A stretch of DNA of 64,000 bases from Endomychus coccineus (Eukaryota; Arthropoda; Insecta; Coleoptera; Endomychidae). Every line of letters starts with the position of its first letter. Within the stretch, counting starts at the first letter, position 1. The position numbers and the translations under genes were made by a program. Shown piece by piece: positions 1 to 12,500 of this stretch. The stretch lies in the NCBI GenBank assembly GCA_958510875.1, contig OY294067.1, positions 139,706,346-139,770,345 of the forward strand, written 5' to 3'. A model generated the notes under the pieces. That model had not been told where the DNA came from and ran no database searches. It saw nothing but the letters and a program-made list of their open reading frames with translations.

Positions 1-369
1 GAAAATCTTGGGGTCGAGCTAATACAATTTGCCGCATTTTACAGACAGTTTGCTGGGAACAAAGACAAATACTTAAGTCGCGAACATTGTATGTATTCGT
101 TAATCATTGAAAAACAGCTGCAGGATGCTTTTCCTAATGTTGAAACTATTTTAAAAATGTATCTCGTTTTAATGATCACGAATTGTTCAGCGGAAAGATC
201 ATTTTCAAAATTAAAATTATTGAAAAACAGATTGTGAACGGCAATGACTCAACAACGTCTCAACGACCTCGCGATTTTAAGCAGCAACAGAGATATTTTG
301 AGATCCTTGAATTTTGACGATGTTATCGACGATTTCGCGGCGAGGAAAACTCGAAAAATACCTGTGTAA
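1..369 (+). pseudogene. hAT transposase, C-terminal dimerisation domain fragment
   Basis: Frame 1 reads 122 codons from the window edge to a TAA at 367-369, with one in-frame TGA at 235-237. The residues around 190-225 read CSAERSFSKLKLLKN, the hallmark of the hAT C-terminal dimerisation region, and are followed by an RLNDLAIL stretch and a DDFAARKTRK tail typical of insect ZMYM-like hAT proteins. The TGA sits where the family usually has Arg, so it looks like a CGA-to-TGA change. The gene starts outside the window. It is a decayed copy; the family assignment is firm, the subfamily is not. Confidence 0.8.
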
Positions 370-639
370 AGCATAAAATTATTGATATTCATGTACATTA
401 AATAATATATATTGTTCAGATTTTTTATTACAACATTTTAAAATGCATTAAAATTGCATTCAGTATACAGTCAGTATACAGTAAACTGAATAAAAAAAAT
501 GTTAGCCTTTGCATCTATCGACACCATCAAACGATAGAACTGAAGAAACTATAATACACGAATGAATTTTTGGCAAATCAATGGTCGTAACGCTGTTCGT
601 GTAGTTTTACGCAATTCTATGATTTGCTCCCGATATAAT
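370..639. other. No gene recognised
   Basis: AT-rich sequence between the hAT and BEL/Pao fragments. A short duplicated 'cagtatacagt' at 460-482 is the only structure seen. Confidence 0.5.
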
Positions 640-1527
640 CCAGCTAAAACTCCTTAACAAACGGGAAATATTCCTCAATCGCGCCTCAAAACTTAAAGAC
701 CATTTTTTACTACCGGAGTGGATTTTGCTGGTCCATTAATATCAAAGACGGCAAAACTAAAAATCGAAAAATAATTAAATGTAATTTTTTTTGTAGCGCA
801 AGCTGATTTTGAATTATCTGATTTCTTCTTTGAGGTGTTTAACCAGATTTATACATAGAACGGGTATTTGTAGTGACATGTTTTCAGATAACGGCAAGAA
901 TTTTGTTGGTTCTGAGAAAGAGTTCACATTAATGAATCTGAAGAAAAATTCAGAATTTTTTAGTGATGAATAAAATAAATTGCCATTTTACGTCACCATA
1001 TCCTTTGTGGCCTTTGGGAGGCCTGTGTAAAATCAATTAAATTTCACCGTAAGAGAATTCTTGGTGATTCGCAACTAACGTATGAGGGCTTATACACATA
1101 TCATGCAGGTTGAGGCTTTCCTCAATTCCAGGCCCTTATCACCCTTGTGAAATGATCTTAATGATAACTCTCCTTCAACCCCTTCTCACTTCCTTGTTGG
1201 CGAATCTCTCACTGTCCTGCCTCAAAATGACATTCTTTCTAATCGGCTTTGCCTCTTAAGACGTATCCAGCATCAATTACAACATTTTTGGCAGCGTTGG
1301 TCACGTGATTATTTCTGTGTTCTTCAAGAAAGATCCTAATGGAAGAAATCTTATCAGACCTTAAAAATAGGTCTTATTAAAAGATAATAATTCAGCCCCT
1401 TTATGCTAGAAACTTGGACGAATCCTTCGAGAGTTTCCTGGAGAGGACGGAATAGTTTGAGTTATAATTGTGAAAACATTAGATGGTGAACTGAAACATC
1501 CAGTGTCCAAAGTGTGTATTCTTCCCA
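640..1527 (+). pseudogene. BEL/Pao retrotransposon integrase and pol C-terminus, decayed
   Basis: Reading across shifting frames gives the conserved order of a BEL/Pao integrase: a GVDFAGPL block near 717-740, a DNGKNFVGSE-like block near 888-915, the EAFLNSRPLSPL block near 1111-1140, HFLVGESLTVLP near 1187-1215, FWQRWSRDYF near 1288-1315, and a final tail ending in a 'HPVSKVCILP' block at about 1498-1527. These blocks keep family spacing, but stops and frameshifts separate them. The first catalytic Asp is retained; the rest of the triad cannot be judged. No LTR was found. Confidence 0.75.
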
Positions 1528-2239
1528 AAGAGTTCTATGTCTAGAGAAGACAAGTCGGATTTATACCGTATTTTGGGAGTCTCCCTTTTTTCCTTCTTTA
1601 CGCATGATCGAGGCGTCGCTTTCTCTTTTTATCTCTGTATTAAGTAAAAAAAAAAATTGGGGAGGATTTTGTAATCCTACCGATGAAGTTAAATATATAT
1701 GTTACATTGCGGAAGAAGTATTTTTAGCACATGAAAAAAATATATTTAAATATGATATTTTCAATTTTTTGGTTATCGAAGCTTTAAAAAAAATACCAAA
1801 TAATATATTTGATAAAAATTGTACCATTTCACATGATTCTAGTAATAAATTTAAATTAATTGAGTCTGTTTTAGAAATTTATTTTAATGCGATGGAAATA
1901 TAAATCGCAAACTATGTGTAAAAAAAATAATTTTAAGAATACCAATGTACGACAACATAATACAAGATTAACTTGTTTTTATGGAAGATAGAAAACTTTT
2001 TTTTACAATAAATTATAATATATTAAAAAAAATCTGTTATTATTGAAATTATATTCCCTTTTTTCTTTTTTTTTTAAAGCGGCGCGCCTTCTGTATTTCG
2101 TTTGGTTTGAGAAAGGGAAAAAACAAGCCTCCTCGATCGCTTGTGACGCGGAGAGAGGGTAACCGCGCTGGACTCCCAAAATACGTTCTCTTTATATACA
2201 AACAATACAACTTGTCTTCTCTAGACATAGAACTCTTTG
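1526..2239. mobile_element. Short element bounded by a perfect 29-bp inverted repeat
   Basis: Positions 1526-1554 and 2211-2239 are perfect reverse complements over 29 bp. Weaker inverted similarity continues inward (for example tattttgggagtc at about 1568-1580 against 2170-2183, and a gatcgagg block on each side) to roughly 1630 and 2105. Such arms are typical of an internally deleted DNA transposon. The left arm begins directly at the end of the BEL/Pao fragment, suggesting insertion there. No clear target duplication was found. Confidence 0.55.
1658..1903 (+). pseudogene. Possible THAP/P-element-type transposase C-terminal fragment
   Basis: Inside the inverted-repeat element an open frame reads WGGFCNPTDEV, then an AEEVF block, and ends in a helical tail of about 45 residues with stop at 1901-1903. 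The WGG..NPTDEV...AE.VF spacing resembles the 'RGGL..PS..V...AE.VF' stretch near the C-terminus of THAP/P-type transposases. This comes from remembered family patterns only. If correct, the inverted-repeat element is an internally deleted P-like transposon. Confidence 0.35.
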
Positions 2240-2969
2240 ATTCTTCCAACGGATACTTCATAATGGAAACTTTTAGAAAAGACATTTTCTTATTAGATTA
2301 AATTGAATCTTATCATTTAATTTGAAAGGCAATCCATTCAAGGGCGCGCCATGTTATGAATCAACTTTTTTGTAACTTGAGCTATTCTGTATTGCATGAT
2401 TATTCGAACAGTCACTTTGACAAAAAAAAAAGAAAAAATAGAATCAATGTAATCATCTGGTTTTAGTAAGCAAGTAAGAATTATATATTTTTAATTCATT
2501 CTTAATTTAATATTTCCTAAAATAATTATGATGTAAGTAGAGTGAAAAAGGTCACGATACCGAATAGCACTCTTGCCAGCGGAGCATTCCGTGCCGAACT
2601 CTATTTGAAACGTAAATTCTGTACGTGTGTCGTGTGAAGTTGTACAGAGATTTGGACAGCGTTTTCATCTTGTTCGATTGGACAGTTCGGGAAAGATGCT
2701 GAAACGTAAAATCAACCAGCTGCGAGGAACCCTAGTACTCAAGAAAACTATCTTTTGGACCTTATTCGTTTGAATAAACTCTTCAGCGCCTTCCAATTAC
2801 GCTTCAATAACCTGTTAACCGGTCATTTCCTATAAGACGTCTTCCAGCAAGATATCGAGACCCTAAGTTTCTATTAGACTACTAAACTGGTTTCTGCTTC
2901 ATGAATCAAGAGGCTGATTAAGTCGGGAAGAATGTTGTGATTCATGAACTGCCTTCACAAATAAAATTA
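2240..2969. other. No gene recognised
   Basis: AT-rich DNA. Two ggcgcgcc octamers occur nearby (2082-2089 and 2342-2349). A GC-richer stretch at 2550-2830 could be the 5' part of the LINE fragment that follows, but I recognise no protein domain in it. Confidence 0.4.
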
Positions 2970-3200
2970 AATTACTGTATAAAAACCAACATGACTTAAA
3001 AACAACAATTCTACGAGTACTGCAATAACTGAGTGCTTGGACGGAGTTTACACTGGTTTAGACAAAGGAAACAATTGCTGGGTACTTTTCATAGATCTGA
3101 GTAAAGCTATTGACTTAGTCGACCACAGGATGTTGCTCACTAAACTACAAACTTTGGGGATACATGGAATCCCACTCAATTCGAAAGTAATATGAATAGA
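2970..3200 (+). pseudogene. LINE reverse transcriptase fragment (Jockey/CR1-like)
   Basis: Around 3030-3180 one frame reads LFIDLSKAIDLVDHRMLLTK, the A/B region of non-LTR reverse transcriptases (family pattern F.D..KAFD.VDH..LL.KL), followed by a GIHGIP block. Upstream, about 2985-3030, a partly shifted frame gives a QHD..T..ST.TAI stretch like the usual 'Q.GFR...ST..A' block. Traces with an LYYYSKK stretch continue to about 3410. The frame is broken many times. Confidence 0.65.
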
Positions 3201-4430
3201 GATTTTTCAAATATAAAACAGACGATTGAACTTATGTAAAAACTAGTCTATATCATTGATAATAGTGTAGTAAGTATCCATTATCACTTACTGACATTCA
3301 AATGTCAAAGTTAGATCTCCCATAGAAGAACTACAACGGTAAGCCACCTGCCTAACGAAGGAATAATTGATGGCTACAAATTGTACTATTATTCAAAAAA
3401 GGAGACAAAATAATTTAGAAATTTAATTTCACGTAATACTGTGTTGAACTAATCTTGTTTAGTTATCCGTGTACGTAGCAATGGTTAAAACGGAGATATA
3501 CCTGAGAACACGATTAAACTCTACCCCAACATACATTCAAAGGTCAAACTATACACTTTGAACGTTCGGAATATGGGCTTTGTCGGTATTTCTGTGACTT
3601 ATAGGAACATACCACTTTCCACTCTTGCCACCCATCCATAAGTAGTCGTAGTTGGATTACTTCAACTCAAGCTGTGTCGCTGGCGACATAATAGAGTTCT
3701 GAAAATGAGGCATTAGTATCAAAAATAGGCTGCAGATGAAGGATTTAAGTTTTTAATTGTAGCCGAACTATGCCGTTAATTTTGAACATAGTTAGTATTA
3801 ATCATGTTTTTGATTAGTAAATGCAATTTATCATATTTTAATTATTGATTACTAAAATATGAATAGATTAATTTGAAAATGATGAGGGAAGCATGTGGCT
3901 TGCAGATAAACATTGTATTAGAAATAACATTGAATTTATATAACGATATTAATCAATCATATTGCTAATTATAAAGACTTACCGCCTCTTTTCAAGACCT
4001 TTTTCACTAATAATTATTAATTATTTTATTTCATATAAATTAGCAAATGCTTACTGCATTTTAAATTGCGTGTTACACACACAGGTGTTGAAATCAAAAA
4101 AGAACAGTTATTTTTAAGCAGAACGCGTGGATGAGATGCATCATGCATGGCAACTAGATTGATCTTTATAACTTCGTGAAGAAATGTTTCACCAGTGGCG
4201 TTCTATTTATAGTAATTAAGTGAACGGACATCCGTTACATGTTTTCCTCCGACTCCCATTCGACATTCGAGGGTCACTCTATTGAGGTTCTTGACTAATG
4301 CCGTTAGTTGCTTTATACAATCGAGTACACATTGTGAGGTGATTGTGTATGACTCCAGTGACATAAACACTGTTAGGTTGCTCGCTATGATTGTGATGTT
4401 CTCTATTCTCATGGGCTCTCTCCCTCATAA
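3201..4430. other. No intact gene; probable decayed LINE tail
   Basis: From 3201 to about 3800 weak coding traces could belong to the preceding plus-strand LINE. From 3800 to 4430 the sequence is very AT-rich and I see no feature. Confidence 0.35.
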
Positions 4431-5860
4431 TCCTAGCTCATGTTGTTATTACTAATATTTTTGCTTGGAATTCTGTCGCAAGTGTCCCTATGTTCAAAGA
4501 AATCATTTCTCCTTGGTCCTTTGTCTAGACTATTCCAGCACCTGTACTTTTTTTCGGTCTTGGTGCCTACGGTAAACCATACGGAATCAGCCCCTGGTAT
4601 CATATGAGGATTCAAGGTTTGCATCATGAACGGTACGGAAGTGCTGTGAACTTTGATCCTGTCGGATCTGATCCCCAATGGCATAGGTGCCAAGCGATCC
4701 AAGAATGCTTCGGCCTTAACTTGTCGAATAAGATCGAAGCGATACGCTCCTCTTATGGCTTCTGCCTGAACGGCGGGGTGCAGTGCCTCCAACCCCAACA
4801 GTCTTTCCATCGAAGCCGTTGGGGTTGTCGACATTGCACCAATTATTCCTAAGCACGCCAGCCTCTGAACTCTGTTCAGGGAATGCTGGGATACTTTCGT
4901 TTTTGTTTTTGGCCACCACCCAATTGCGGCGTATGTTACAATGTGTCTCACTATGGTGTACACCCAGTGCACCATCCGTGGTGCGAGTCTCCAGATTCTT
5001 CCGACTGTACGACGACAGGTTCACAGGGCCCTTATCGTTTTTATTAGTGTGGTTTTCTCCAGATGCTTCCAAAGTTCATCCTTTTATCTAGACTTACCCC
5101 AAGGTACTTGACCGCGCCCGTCATCTGTTTTCCCCATACAAAATTGAGTCTTGTATGTTTCCAATGTCCTTTTTCCTCGTGAAGGGTACAATGGTTATTA
5201 TCGAGGTATTTACTTTAGAGTCCTTCCTTGTTGAACCATTTCTCCACGATGTTCAGTGCTTGCTGCATCAGAGGTGCTATTGTGTTCCCGAACTTCCCTG
5301 GTACTATAATGACGATATCATCCGATTACGCAGAATCCTTTACTCTCAAGGAATGTTAGAAGTTCGTCCACCACCAGACTCCGCAGCAGAGGTGATAGTA
5401 CACCTCTCTGCCGACATCCTCCAGCGACCCGCACTTCCTTCTTCCCCTCATTGAGAGTTCCTATGACTGTCCTGCATCGGAGCATACTATGGATTTATCT
5501 GCACAGCACTCTCCTTCCCTCGCTCTAGCGTTGCTCAGGCAATTGATTCGAAAGAGATGTTATCAAAAGCTCCCTCTATATCCAGAAAGCTCCCTAGCGC
5601 AATGTCTTTGCAGTCTAGCGATCTCTCTCTGCTCTCGGTATTAGCTTGTATACCGCCATTTCGCAGGATTTCCCGGATTGGTAGGCATACTGGTTACGAT
5701 GTAGGGGATTCCTCATAACGATGTTAGACTGATCGGACGGGAAGATTTTGGCTGGGCGTAAGACTCTCGCCCAGACCACCTTTGCCGCCCTCCATTCTTC
5801 CGGTAAGTAGTTCAGTGGCAAGCTAGCTTTCAGCATTTCACACAGGATGGGGATTCTTCA
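4430..5860 (-). pseudogene. LINE with reverse transcriptase C-terminus and RNase H start, decayed
   Basis: On the minus strand, 5836-5615 reads a reverse transcriptase N-terminal block (LPEEWRAAKVVW, then HRNQYAYQSGKSCEMAVYKL). After a broken stretch, 4975-4433 is an open frame of 180 codons with the thumb region typical of I/R1/LOA-type LINEs: an AAIGWWPKTK block, NRVQRLACLGIIGAMSTTP, then ERLLGLEALH. It ends with ADSVWFTVGTKTE, the start of an RNase H domain where FTDGSKTE is usual, so one catalytic Asp is replaced by Val. Frameshifts and stops fill 5100-5610. It is a 5'-truncated dead copy. Confidence 0.75.
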
Positions 5861-6094
5861 TTTAAATTTTCTACGTTCTCTATCAACAGATGATCCACAA
5901 TTAATGTAATTTTCAAATTAATGTAACATGTATTATTTGCTGCTTTCAAACTATTATGTTCTAAATAAAATCGTTTGAATACCTTTTCAAGTGAGAATAA
6001 TATTTTATTCTTCAGGAATGTACTACTTGGCTGCTCTATAACTTTGGAGATTTTTATGCTTTTTAACCTATGTCTATTTCTTGTTTTTTATACT

Positions 6095-6620
6095 TTGATT
6101 ACACGAGTGGAAAACCTATAATGTGTGAAGAACATTGTGTGCTCACACAGTGGTGGAATGTTGGGAGGAAATAGGCATATGATTACTTACATACTTTTAT
6201 TGACATACTGATTAATCAGGCAAAGGAAATAAAATGAACGAGAATTCATTATATTTGGAGAATTCGGAGGGTTCATAAGCGAAATAACTTGATTGCCTAA
6301 CGTTTCGCTCAACCATGCCACCCAACAAAATAGTGTCTTAACATGGCTCTTCACTCCAAATGCGACGATTTCGCTTGTTGATATAGCCATAGAGGCAAAA
6401 TGAGGTTTAAAAATATTCAATTCTTCAATTCTTGTAAGACGTTAGACCAAGATCTTCAAGTAAAATTTTCCATGAAGTGGACGCACATAGCTAATTGTTG
6501 CGCACGGGGCTGACTCGATGTGTTGGATCTTCTTCGATAATTTTCTCACCAGCGGCGATACTTTCTGCAGTACACTCTCTTTCGTCTCACAGGTTGCTAC
6601 ATGAAGTGGCGTAAACGAGG
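6095..6620. repeat. Dispersed repeat family A, copy 1
   Basis: A stretch with ggaaaacctataatgt and gtggaatgttggga (6110-6175), then cttcactccaaatgcgac near 6350 and ttgcgcacgg near 6499, recurs at 22620-23060. Its first part also recurs at 26026-26100. No open protein frame is shared, so this is a non-coding interspersed repeat of unknown class. Confidence 0.55.
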
Positions 6621-7658
6621 TATCAAATCAATCCATGCTTTGCCGAATTATTTGATCGAATGGACGATTATGTCGATCGTAAAATGGTGGCTGCAAGTTT
6701 TGCGAACAGAATGATTTTCATGATAAATTTAGACTATTTGCAATCGCTATTCTGTCATTATTCTTCGCACGACAAAATGGAAAATATTACTGAATGAAAA
6801 TGACCTTAAAAATAGTTTAACAGCTGTCTTGAGCAAGTTTTATTGCCCCTAAAAACACCCTTTGTGTGTTACATGAAGACTGTTAGTAACTCCTTCCATA
6901 ATGCAGTTTCATAAGGGTTTAGGTTCAGTAAAAAACACATAATTGAAAATTCAATACAGTTCACTTCACTCAAACAAAATACTAGGCAATTTCCAACGTT
7001 TAAAGAGATATGACGACATTCTCCAATGTAACTAAGCTACTATTCCAAAATTATTGCAATTTTATTTTATTGACAAATATCTTTCAAGATGCAGCGCAAC
7101 TACCCTATATAATCATATAAATCTTATTTAACAGTAAGTCAGTACAATATACACTCAGTGTAAATTTTTTCTTTTTGCAACATTATGGAGTAAATAAAGA
7201 CGATTATTATAATACACAATATAGTATTGAGTGGTATTAATATTATTGAAATAATACTGCCTATAATTGTTCCAAAATTCGTGGAACAATACTAACACAG
7301 AAGCATGTTGGAAAGCGGTAGAATAAATTGAATGAAATCATAGACAATAACAATAATAGATTGGGAAATGTATCCTAACGATTCTGCAGCTCTTGCTCCA
7401 ACTGCACAAGCTCATATATTTGTTATTGTATCTGTCGTGTCTATTAGCAAAATTTTCAACGAAACGAGGCAAATAAGTTTGATGCAAAGCTTAACGTTCA
7501 TGATATTCAGTTCTTAATGGTTAAGAAATGGGGGAAACACGCAGCAACATTGTGGAATCACGTGTAATTCCATAATATGTGTGGAATCTTTTTATAGTCC
7601 AGGCAACGAACCGGAAAAAAAGACAAGAAATCAAAAAAAAAAAGTGAGATTCGATCCG
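6621..7658. other. No gene recognised
   Basis: AT-rich DNA without coding signal. A tatagtccaggc..cgaaccgg motif at 7592-7614 matches the end motif of the palindromic element at 46472-47531, so the left edge of the next fold-back element may lie here. Confidence 0.4.
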
Positions 7659-8068
7659 TGGGGTTATCAGGATCATTCATAACACATAAAACCTCAACGG
7701 ACCCCCCCCCCCCTGGCGGTCTGAAATGGCCAAAACTTGCCAATTTTTCACCCCCAGAATTGATTTCAAGTAAATCTGACATCAAAATCGTGATCAGCGA
7801 CCCAAAAAACCCCCTTGGTGGATTTACAATCCAAAAATAATATATATTGCCAAAATAATCTATAAGGGTGCAAAAATGGCCAATTTGATCGATTTTCCAC
7901 CACCATATTTGATTTCAAGTAAATCTAACGTCAAAATCGTGATCAGCGACCCCGAAAACCCCCTTGGTGCATTTTAAATTCGAAATTACCCTTTTGGGGG
8001 CCAGAAAAGGGGGGATGGGAGGGTGGCCGGTGAGGTTTTATGCGTTATGAATGATTCTGATAACCCCA
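7659..8068. mobile_element. Fold-back element, about 410 bp
   Basis: The ends are inverted: 7659-7700 (tggggttatcaggatcattc...) pairs with 8027-8068, about 38 of 42 bases. Inside are two copies of a unit containing atcgtgatcagcgaccc followed by a run of A and C, at about 7786 and 7939. The agcgaccc..aaaacccc core is shared with the fold-back elements at 10129 and 46472. There is no coding capacity. It is probably a non-autonomous DNA element. Confidence 0.65.
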
Positions 8069-8339
8069 CTAGTGTGATAGAATTAGCTTTTTGAAGTTTT
8101 TAATTCTGAGTTCGGAGAAAAAAATTGCTTTGAGTAGATAATTATGATACATATTGAAGGAACTAAAATCGAACACTTTTTAATAAAGGGTTTTATTCAA
8201 TTATGTTTTTTATTCCGTGTATTATACGAAAATTTTCAACTTAATAATGAGAAAATTCAGTGAAGAAAGTTTATCACTTTTAAAACACAGTACAGACAAA
8301 TATCTAGGTAATTTAGAATGAATGGAAATGTATAAACAA

Positions 8340-8560
8340 AAAAGGAATTTATTAAATTCCGATTTATATTCAGCTGAGGGTAACCCATTGTTTACATTAT
8401 TATCCCCAAATAGTATTCAAACAGGCACATTTTGATTTATAATTCAGTTTACTCTGATAATGGCTACTTGGTAGCGAAATGGTCCTCAGTACTTTAATAG
8501 TATTTCTAGTGGATAAGGGTGATTATTTCTTATCAATACTGTTATAGTACAACCTCAGTG
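8340..8560 (+). repeat. Dispersed repeat family B, copy 1
   Basis: Contains caggcacattttgattt, then a gctacttggtagcgaaa block and ctcagtactttaa, ending in a gtgattatt motif. Copies occur at 38550-38760 (inverted) and 45960-46125 (same strand). It looks like a SINE- or MITE-like interspersed repeat. Confidence 0.55.
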
Positions 8561-8651
8561 TAAACTCTTTTATAGTTTCAGTTAATATTGAAGAACAAAA
8601 AATTTGGTATGTTTAAGGTGATCAAAGTAGAGTAATTGGTATCTTTCTAAA

Positions 8652-9077
8652 CTAAAATCTTGTTATATGACTTCGAAACCCAATGTTTATATTTTTTCAA
8701 GGTTAAAATTTTTAAATTATCTTCATGATTTCATTGGTGGAATATATTTTGATCTATGTATAATTGGAATGAATCATCAAATATTGTTCTCTTATATCAT
8801 AGAATATTAGATAGTTAGATTGGCAGTAGTTTTTTTTTTAGTACAAGATCATATAGAACTAAGATCTTGTTATATGACTTCGAAACCCAATGTTTACATT
8901 TTTTATGTAGAAAATTCTAAATCATCTTCATGATTTCATTGGCGAAATATGTTTTGATCTATGTATTATTGGAAATATTGAATTCATTATTCAATCAAAA
9001 ATTCTTACTATTCTCTTATATCATAGAATATTCAGATAGTTACATTGGCAGTAGTTTTTTCAGTAAAAGGTCATATA
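8652..9077. repeat. Tandem duplication, two units of about 213 bp
   Basis: Unit 1 (about 8652-8862) and unit 2 (8863-9077) share long identical runs, such as atcttgttatatgacttcg, tcttcatgatttcattgg, ctcttatatcatagaata and attggcagtagtttttt, in the same order. Small indels separate them. No protein is encoded. Confidence 0.75.
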
Positions 9078-9371
9078 GTTGATAGATGTACTTTGAATAG
9101 CCCAGGAAAAAATCATTTCTAGAACCAGAGCTTTCTTTATTATTATAGCATTAATATTCCAGAAAAGTAAAATTTTTGAAATTTTAATAGCATTGGCCCA
9201 GAAGTTTGTTTACTTGAAATGAATTGCGATTTTATTCTTCCTGATATAGGAATAAATATAACAAAAATTCTCTACTTATAAAATAACATGTCCTAATACA
9301 GGACTAATATAAATCTGACTAGAGTTTTTTAATACCAACTTATGTTGATTTGATGTTTCACAAATGCTCCT

Positions 9372-9560
9372 TTATTCAAGACATATCCCTTGAATCCACG
9401 AACTTAAGTCAGTAGTTTCATCATCACAATTCAGGGTAATTTCTTGTGGAATGTCAGCTGTAAGAATCATTTGTGATGCACTTCTTCCAGTTAAATAAGC
9501 TCCATGAATTGTTGAATAGAAGTTCGTATGTGTATGTTCACCAGCAAATAATATTATGGG
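9372..9560 (-). CDS. SMOX-like: SMOX-like gene, last coding exon
   Basis: The acceptor TTATAG precedes 9560. The exon encodes 62 residues from [11 protein letters not shown] to the TAA at 9372-9374, which overlaps an AATAAA hexamer. It holds the FAD-contacting GEHTH motif and [16 protein letters not shown]. It enters in phase 0, matching the end of the middle exon. Confidence 0.93.
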   Translation of the reverse strand, partial: PIILFAGEHTHTNFYSTIHGAYLTGRSASQMILTADIPQEITLNCDDETTDLSSWIQGICLE

Positions 9561-12500
9561 CTATAACAAAAATGAAAAGATTTGACAATTATGATCGACC
9601 AAACCAAAATAATATAAGAAATATAAAAATGAGAATGAAATGATAAACGTGTATTACGTTTATACTAACGAAATTTAACAAAATAAAAATCTAAACTTTC
9701 TAGATTTTGCTATAAGCATCTATAAAGAAAAACGTTAATTATATTTTATTCGTACACACATGGTCACATAATATTGACGTCACGACGCATAATAGTATCA
9801 GACTTTCATACCAAAACAAAATAACAACTGATAACAGCATGCTACATAAAATAATCAATGTTCCCATGTCATAGAAATTTCTATAATGAGTAAAATATTA
9901 TCAAACAAATAGCCGTGAATAATATTTACAAGCCACGAAACATAGACAATGTAATAAAAAAACTGTGGATTAAACCAATAAAAGGAAATTTTTGCTACAC
10001 CCAAGAAGACAGGAGACCAAAGTTCCGAACCAACCCTATGGGCGAGACCAGTCAGAATATGGACGCAAACGGACAGTGCTTACAATACATCATATAGTCC
10101 AGTAAATAAGCCGGACAATATGGAAAAACGAGGAAACAGCTCGGATACAGCAAATTCTTTTTGCAATAGGTTCTATGGACCCTCAGGATCATTCGGCAAC
10201 ACTAAAAACAATCCCCGGATGGGAGGTTTTTTGCCCCGATGTCTTGCCAAAAATTGGGGCAGTTGAAAAAAATTCGCAAAATGAGTACAAGTGACAATAT
10301 TGGCCTGAAAAAGTTCACTCGGGGGTTTTTGGGGTCGGTGATCACGATTATGACATTTAAAAAGTCTCAGGACTGTAATCGTGATCAGCGACCCCAAAAA
10401 CCCCAAGTGAATTTTTCAAGCCAATATTGTCACTTGTACTCATTTTGCGAATTTTTTTTTAACTGCCCCAATTTTTGACTAGACATTGGGGTAAAAAACT
10501 CTCCCATCCGGGCATTTTTTTTAGTGGTGCCGAATGATCCTGAGCTGTTTCCTCGTGCAGTTCATGTAATTTAAAATTATATAGCTATACAGAAAATCTG
10601 GAGTGTACCTGAATTATTTCAGAATTTTTCACTGTATAGAAAAAAGATGAAATAATAACATTGGATCATATGAGAAAATACGTTCTTCCTCCTAGCAAAC
10701 TGTTCTATAAAATTTTTAGAAAAAATCAATCAAGGAAGGCTTACTACCCTTTTGTTAAAAAATTGAGCTATATTAACTGATATGTTATCGTCTGCAGTCA
10801 GTGACAATAAGAAATTTACATTTGAGTAAGAAGGAAACGTGAACATGTGGCAACGTCTCGGTACATCTACATATAGCCGGCGAAATTGCGCAATTTATTC
10901 ATGGTTACCCGGAATGGAGTCGTTATTGAAACAGAATATATTTGTAAAATAGTTCTGAATTGAATTTCTTTTAGACTTACGACTTATTTCGAACAGCACA
11001 AACGTTTCTATTTTCACTGATTTACAATGTTCAATGTGTATGTTTACAATAAACAGTCAAAAAGCGGGAACAGCTGACAACAGATAAGCGACGTGCGCAG
11101 ACGAAACAAGCCATGCTACTAGCGATACTCGCGCGTGTTACATCGCCTACAAGTGATGACTCTCCGTAATAGGATAGACTTTATCATTGCTGACTTGACT
11201 TTTATGCCAACACATAATGTATTTTAATATAATAATTCATTCTATTTCTCTACTTCGCCTTGTATAGATGTTTTAGTTTCACATTAATAATTTTATTTTA
11301 ATTCAAATAAAGTTTTCTTAAAAAGCTTTTCGTTATACCACTACATATAACTGGCGCAGTCGGTAGGATTGTAAGACGGTTTTTCTGTGAATTTCTGGAA
11401 CTTTTGCGAAAACGACAGTGAAATCGGTTTATTTTAATAATTTGTTCGGAAACAAAGAGCTAGTACGTGCGATCATCCATACATCGTTTAGTGAACACGT
11501 AGTAGCACCAGGACAAACGAAAATTGTCACCAGGGCCTAGGACAACATCGCCGAAGCCGTAGAAGTGAGAACCACATCGTCGAAGCTTCTACTATAGTCA
11601 AGAAAGAACAGACAAACAAGATGAAAACAACTCTACTAATGTGAGTAAATTTCTCATTGAATCCTATCCCTTCAAATTCCTCCTATAATTAATAAATCCC
11701 ATGAATTTATCAGATTCTGAAGAGTTTAATTGTGTCGTAAATAATACACAAACAATTCGTGACAGGAGTCCTATCAGAACTAACAGAATAAATAGAAATT
11801 TTCATAATATCCATCAATCACTAATAATGGCTGATTTACAAAATTATCATCTGAATGCTATCCATAGTTACGATGGTGATAAAACCTTGCAATATTCATA
11901 TCTGCATGCGAAAATTTATTAACAACCTTTATAGATCGCAATAATGCTGCGAATCCACGTAATGAATAGTTACTTAGGGTAATCATAGGTAAACTTGAAG
12001 GAAGAGCTAAAATATTAGTTCGCAGTCGTGAAGACGCAACAAACAGGTCACATATAAAAAAAAATTAGTTTTACAATACTTTGCGGACCAGCGTAATGAG
12101 GACTGTTTAGTACGCGACTTAATGAGCTTAAAACCAGAACCTCGTGAACAACCCAATCAATTTGGAACGCGAGTGCAAGATGTTCGAAGCTTGCTGAAAA
12201 CTAAATTGCGTTTGACTTTACCTGAAGAAAATATCAGAAATGTAAAAAATTAAATTTACGATAATCTAGCCTTACAAACTTTCCTACATGGATTATCAGG
12301 ACAATTAGGTCTCGCAGTGCGGCTGTAAAAACCTATAAACTTAGAACACGCTATGAGCATGGTCATTGAAGAAGAGAACTTCTCTTATGCGGACAAACAT
12401 TATAAGCCTGCAACTAATGTTCCATTTAATAAAAATTGCAATAACTTTGATAGAGCGAAGCAACCACTTGCACCACCTAGACAATTCAATAATTTTGTAC

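Noticed and set aside
2049..2301. Overlapping open frames on both strands
   Set aside because: They lie in the right inverted arm and low-complexity Lys/Phe runs; no domain.
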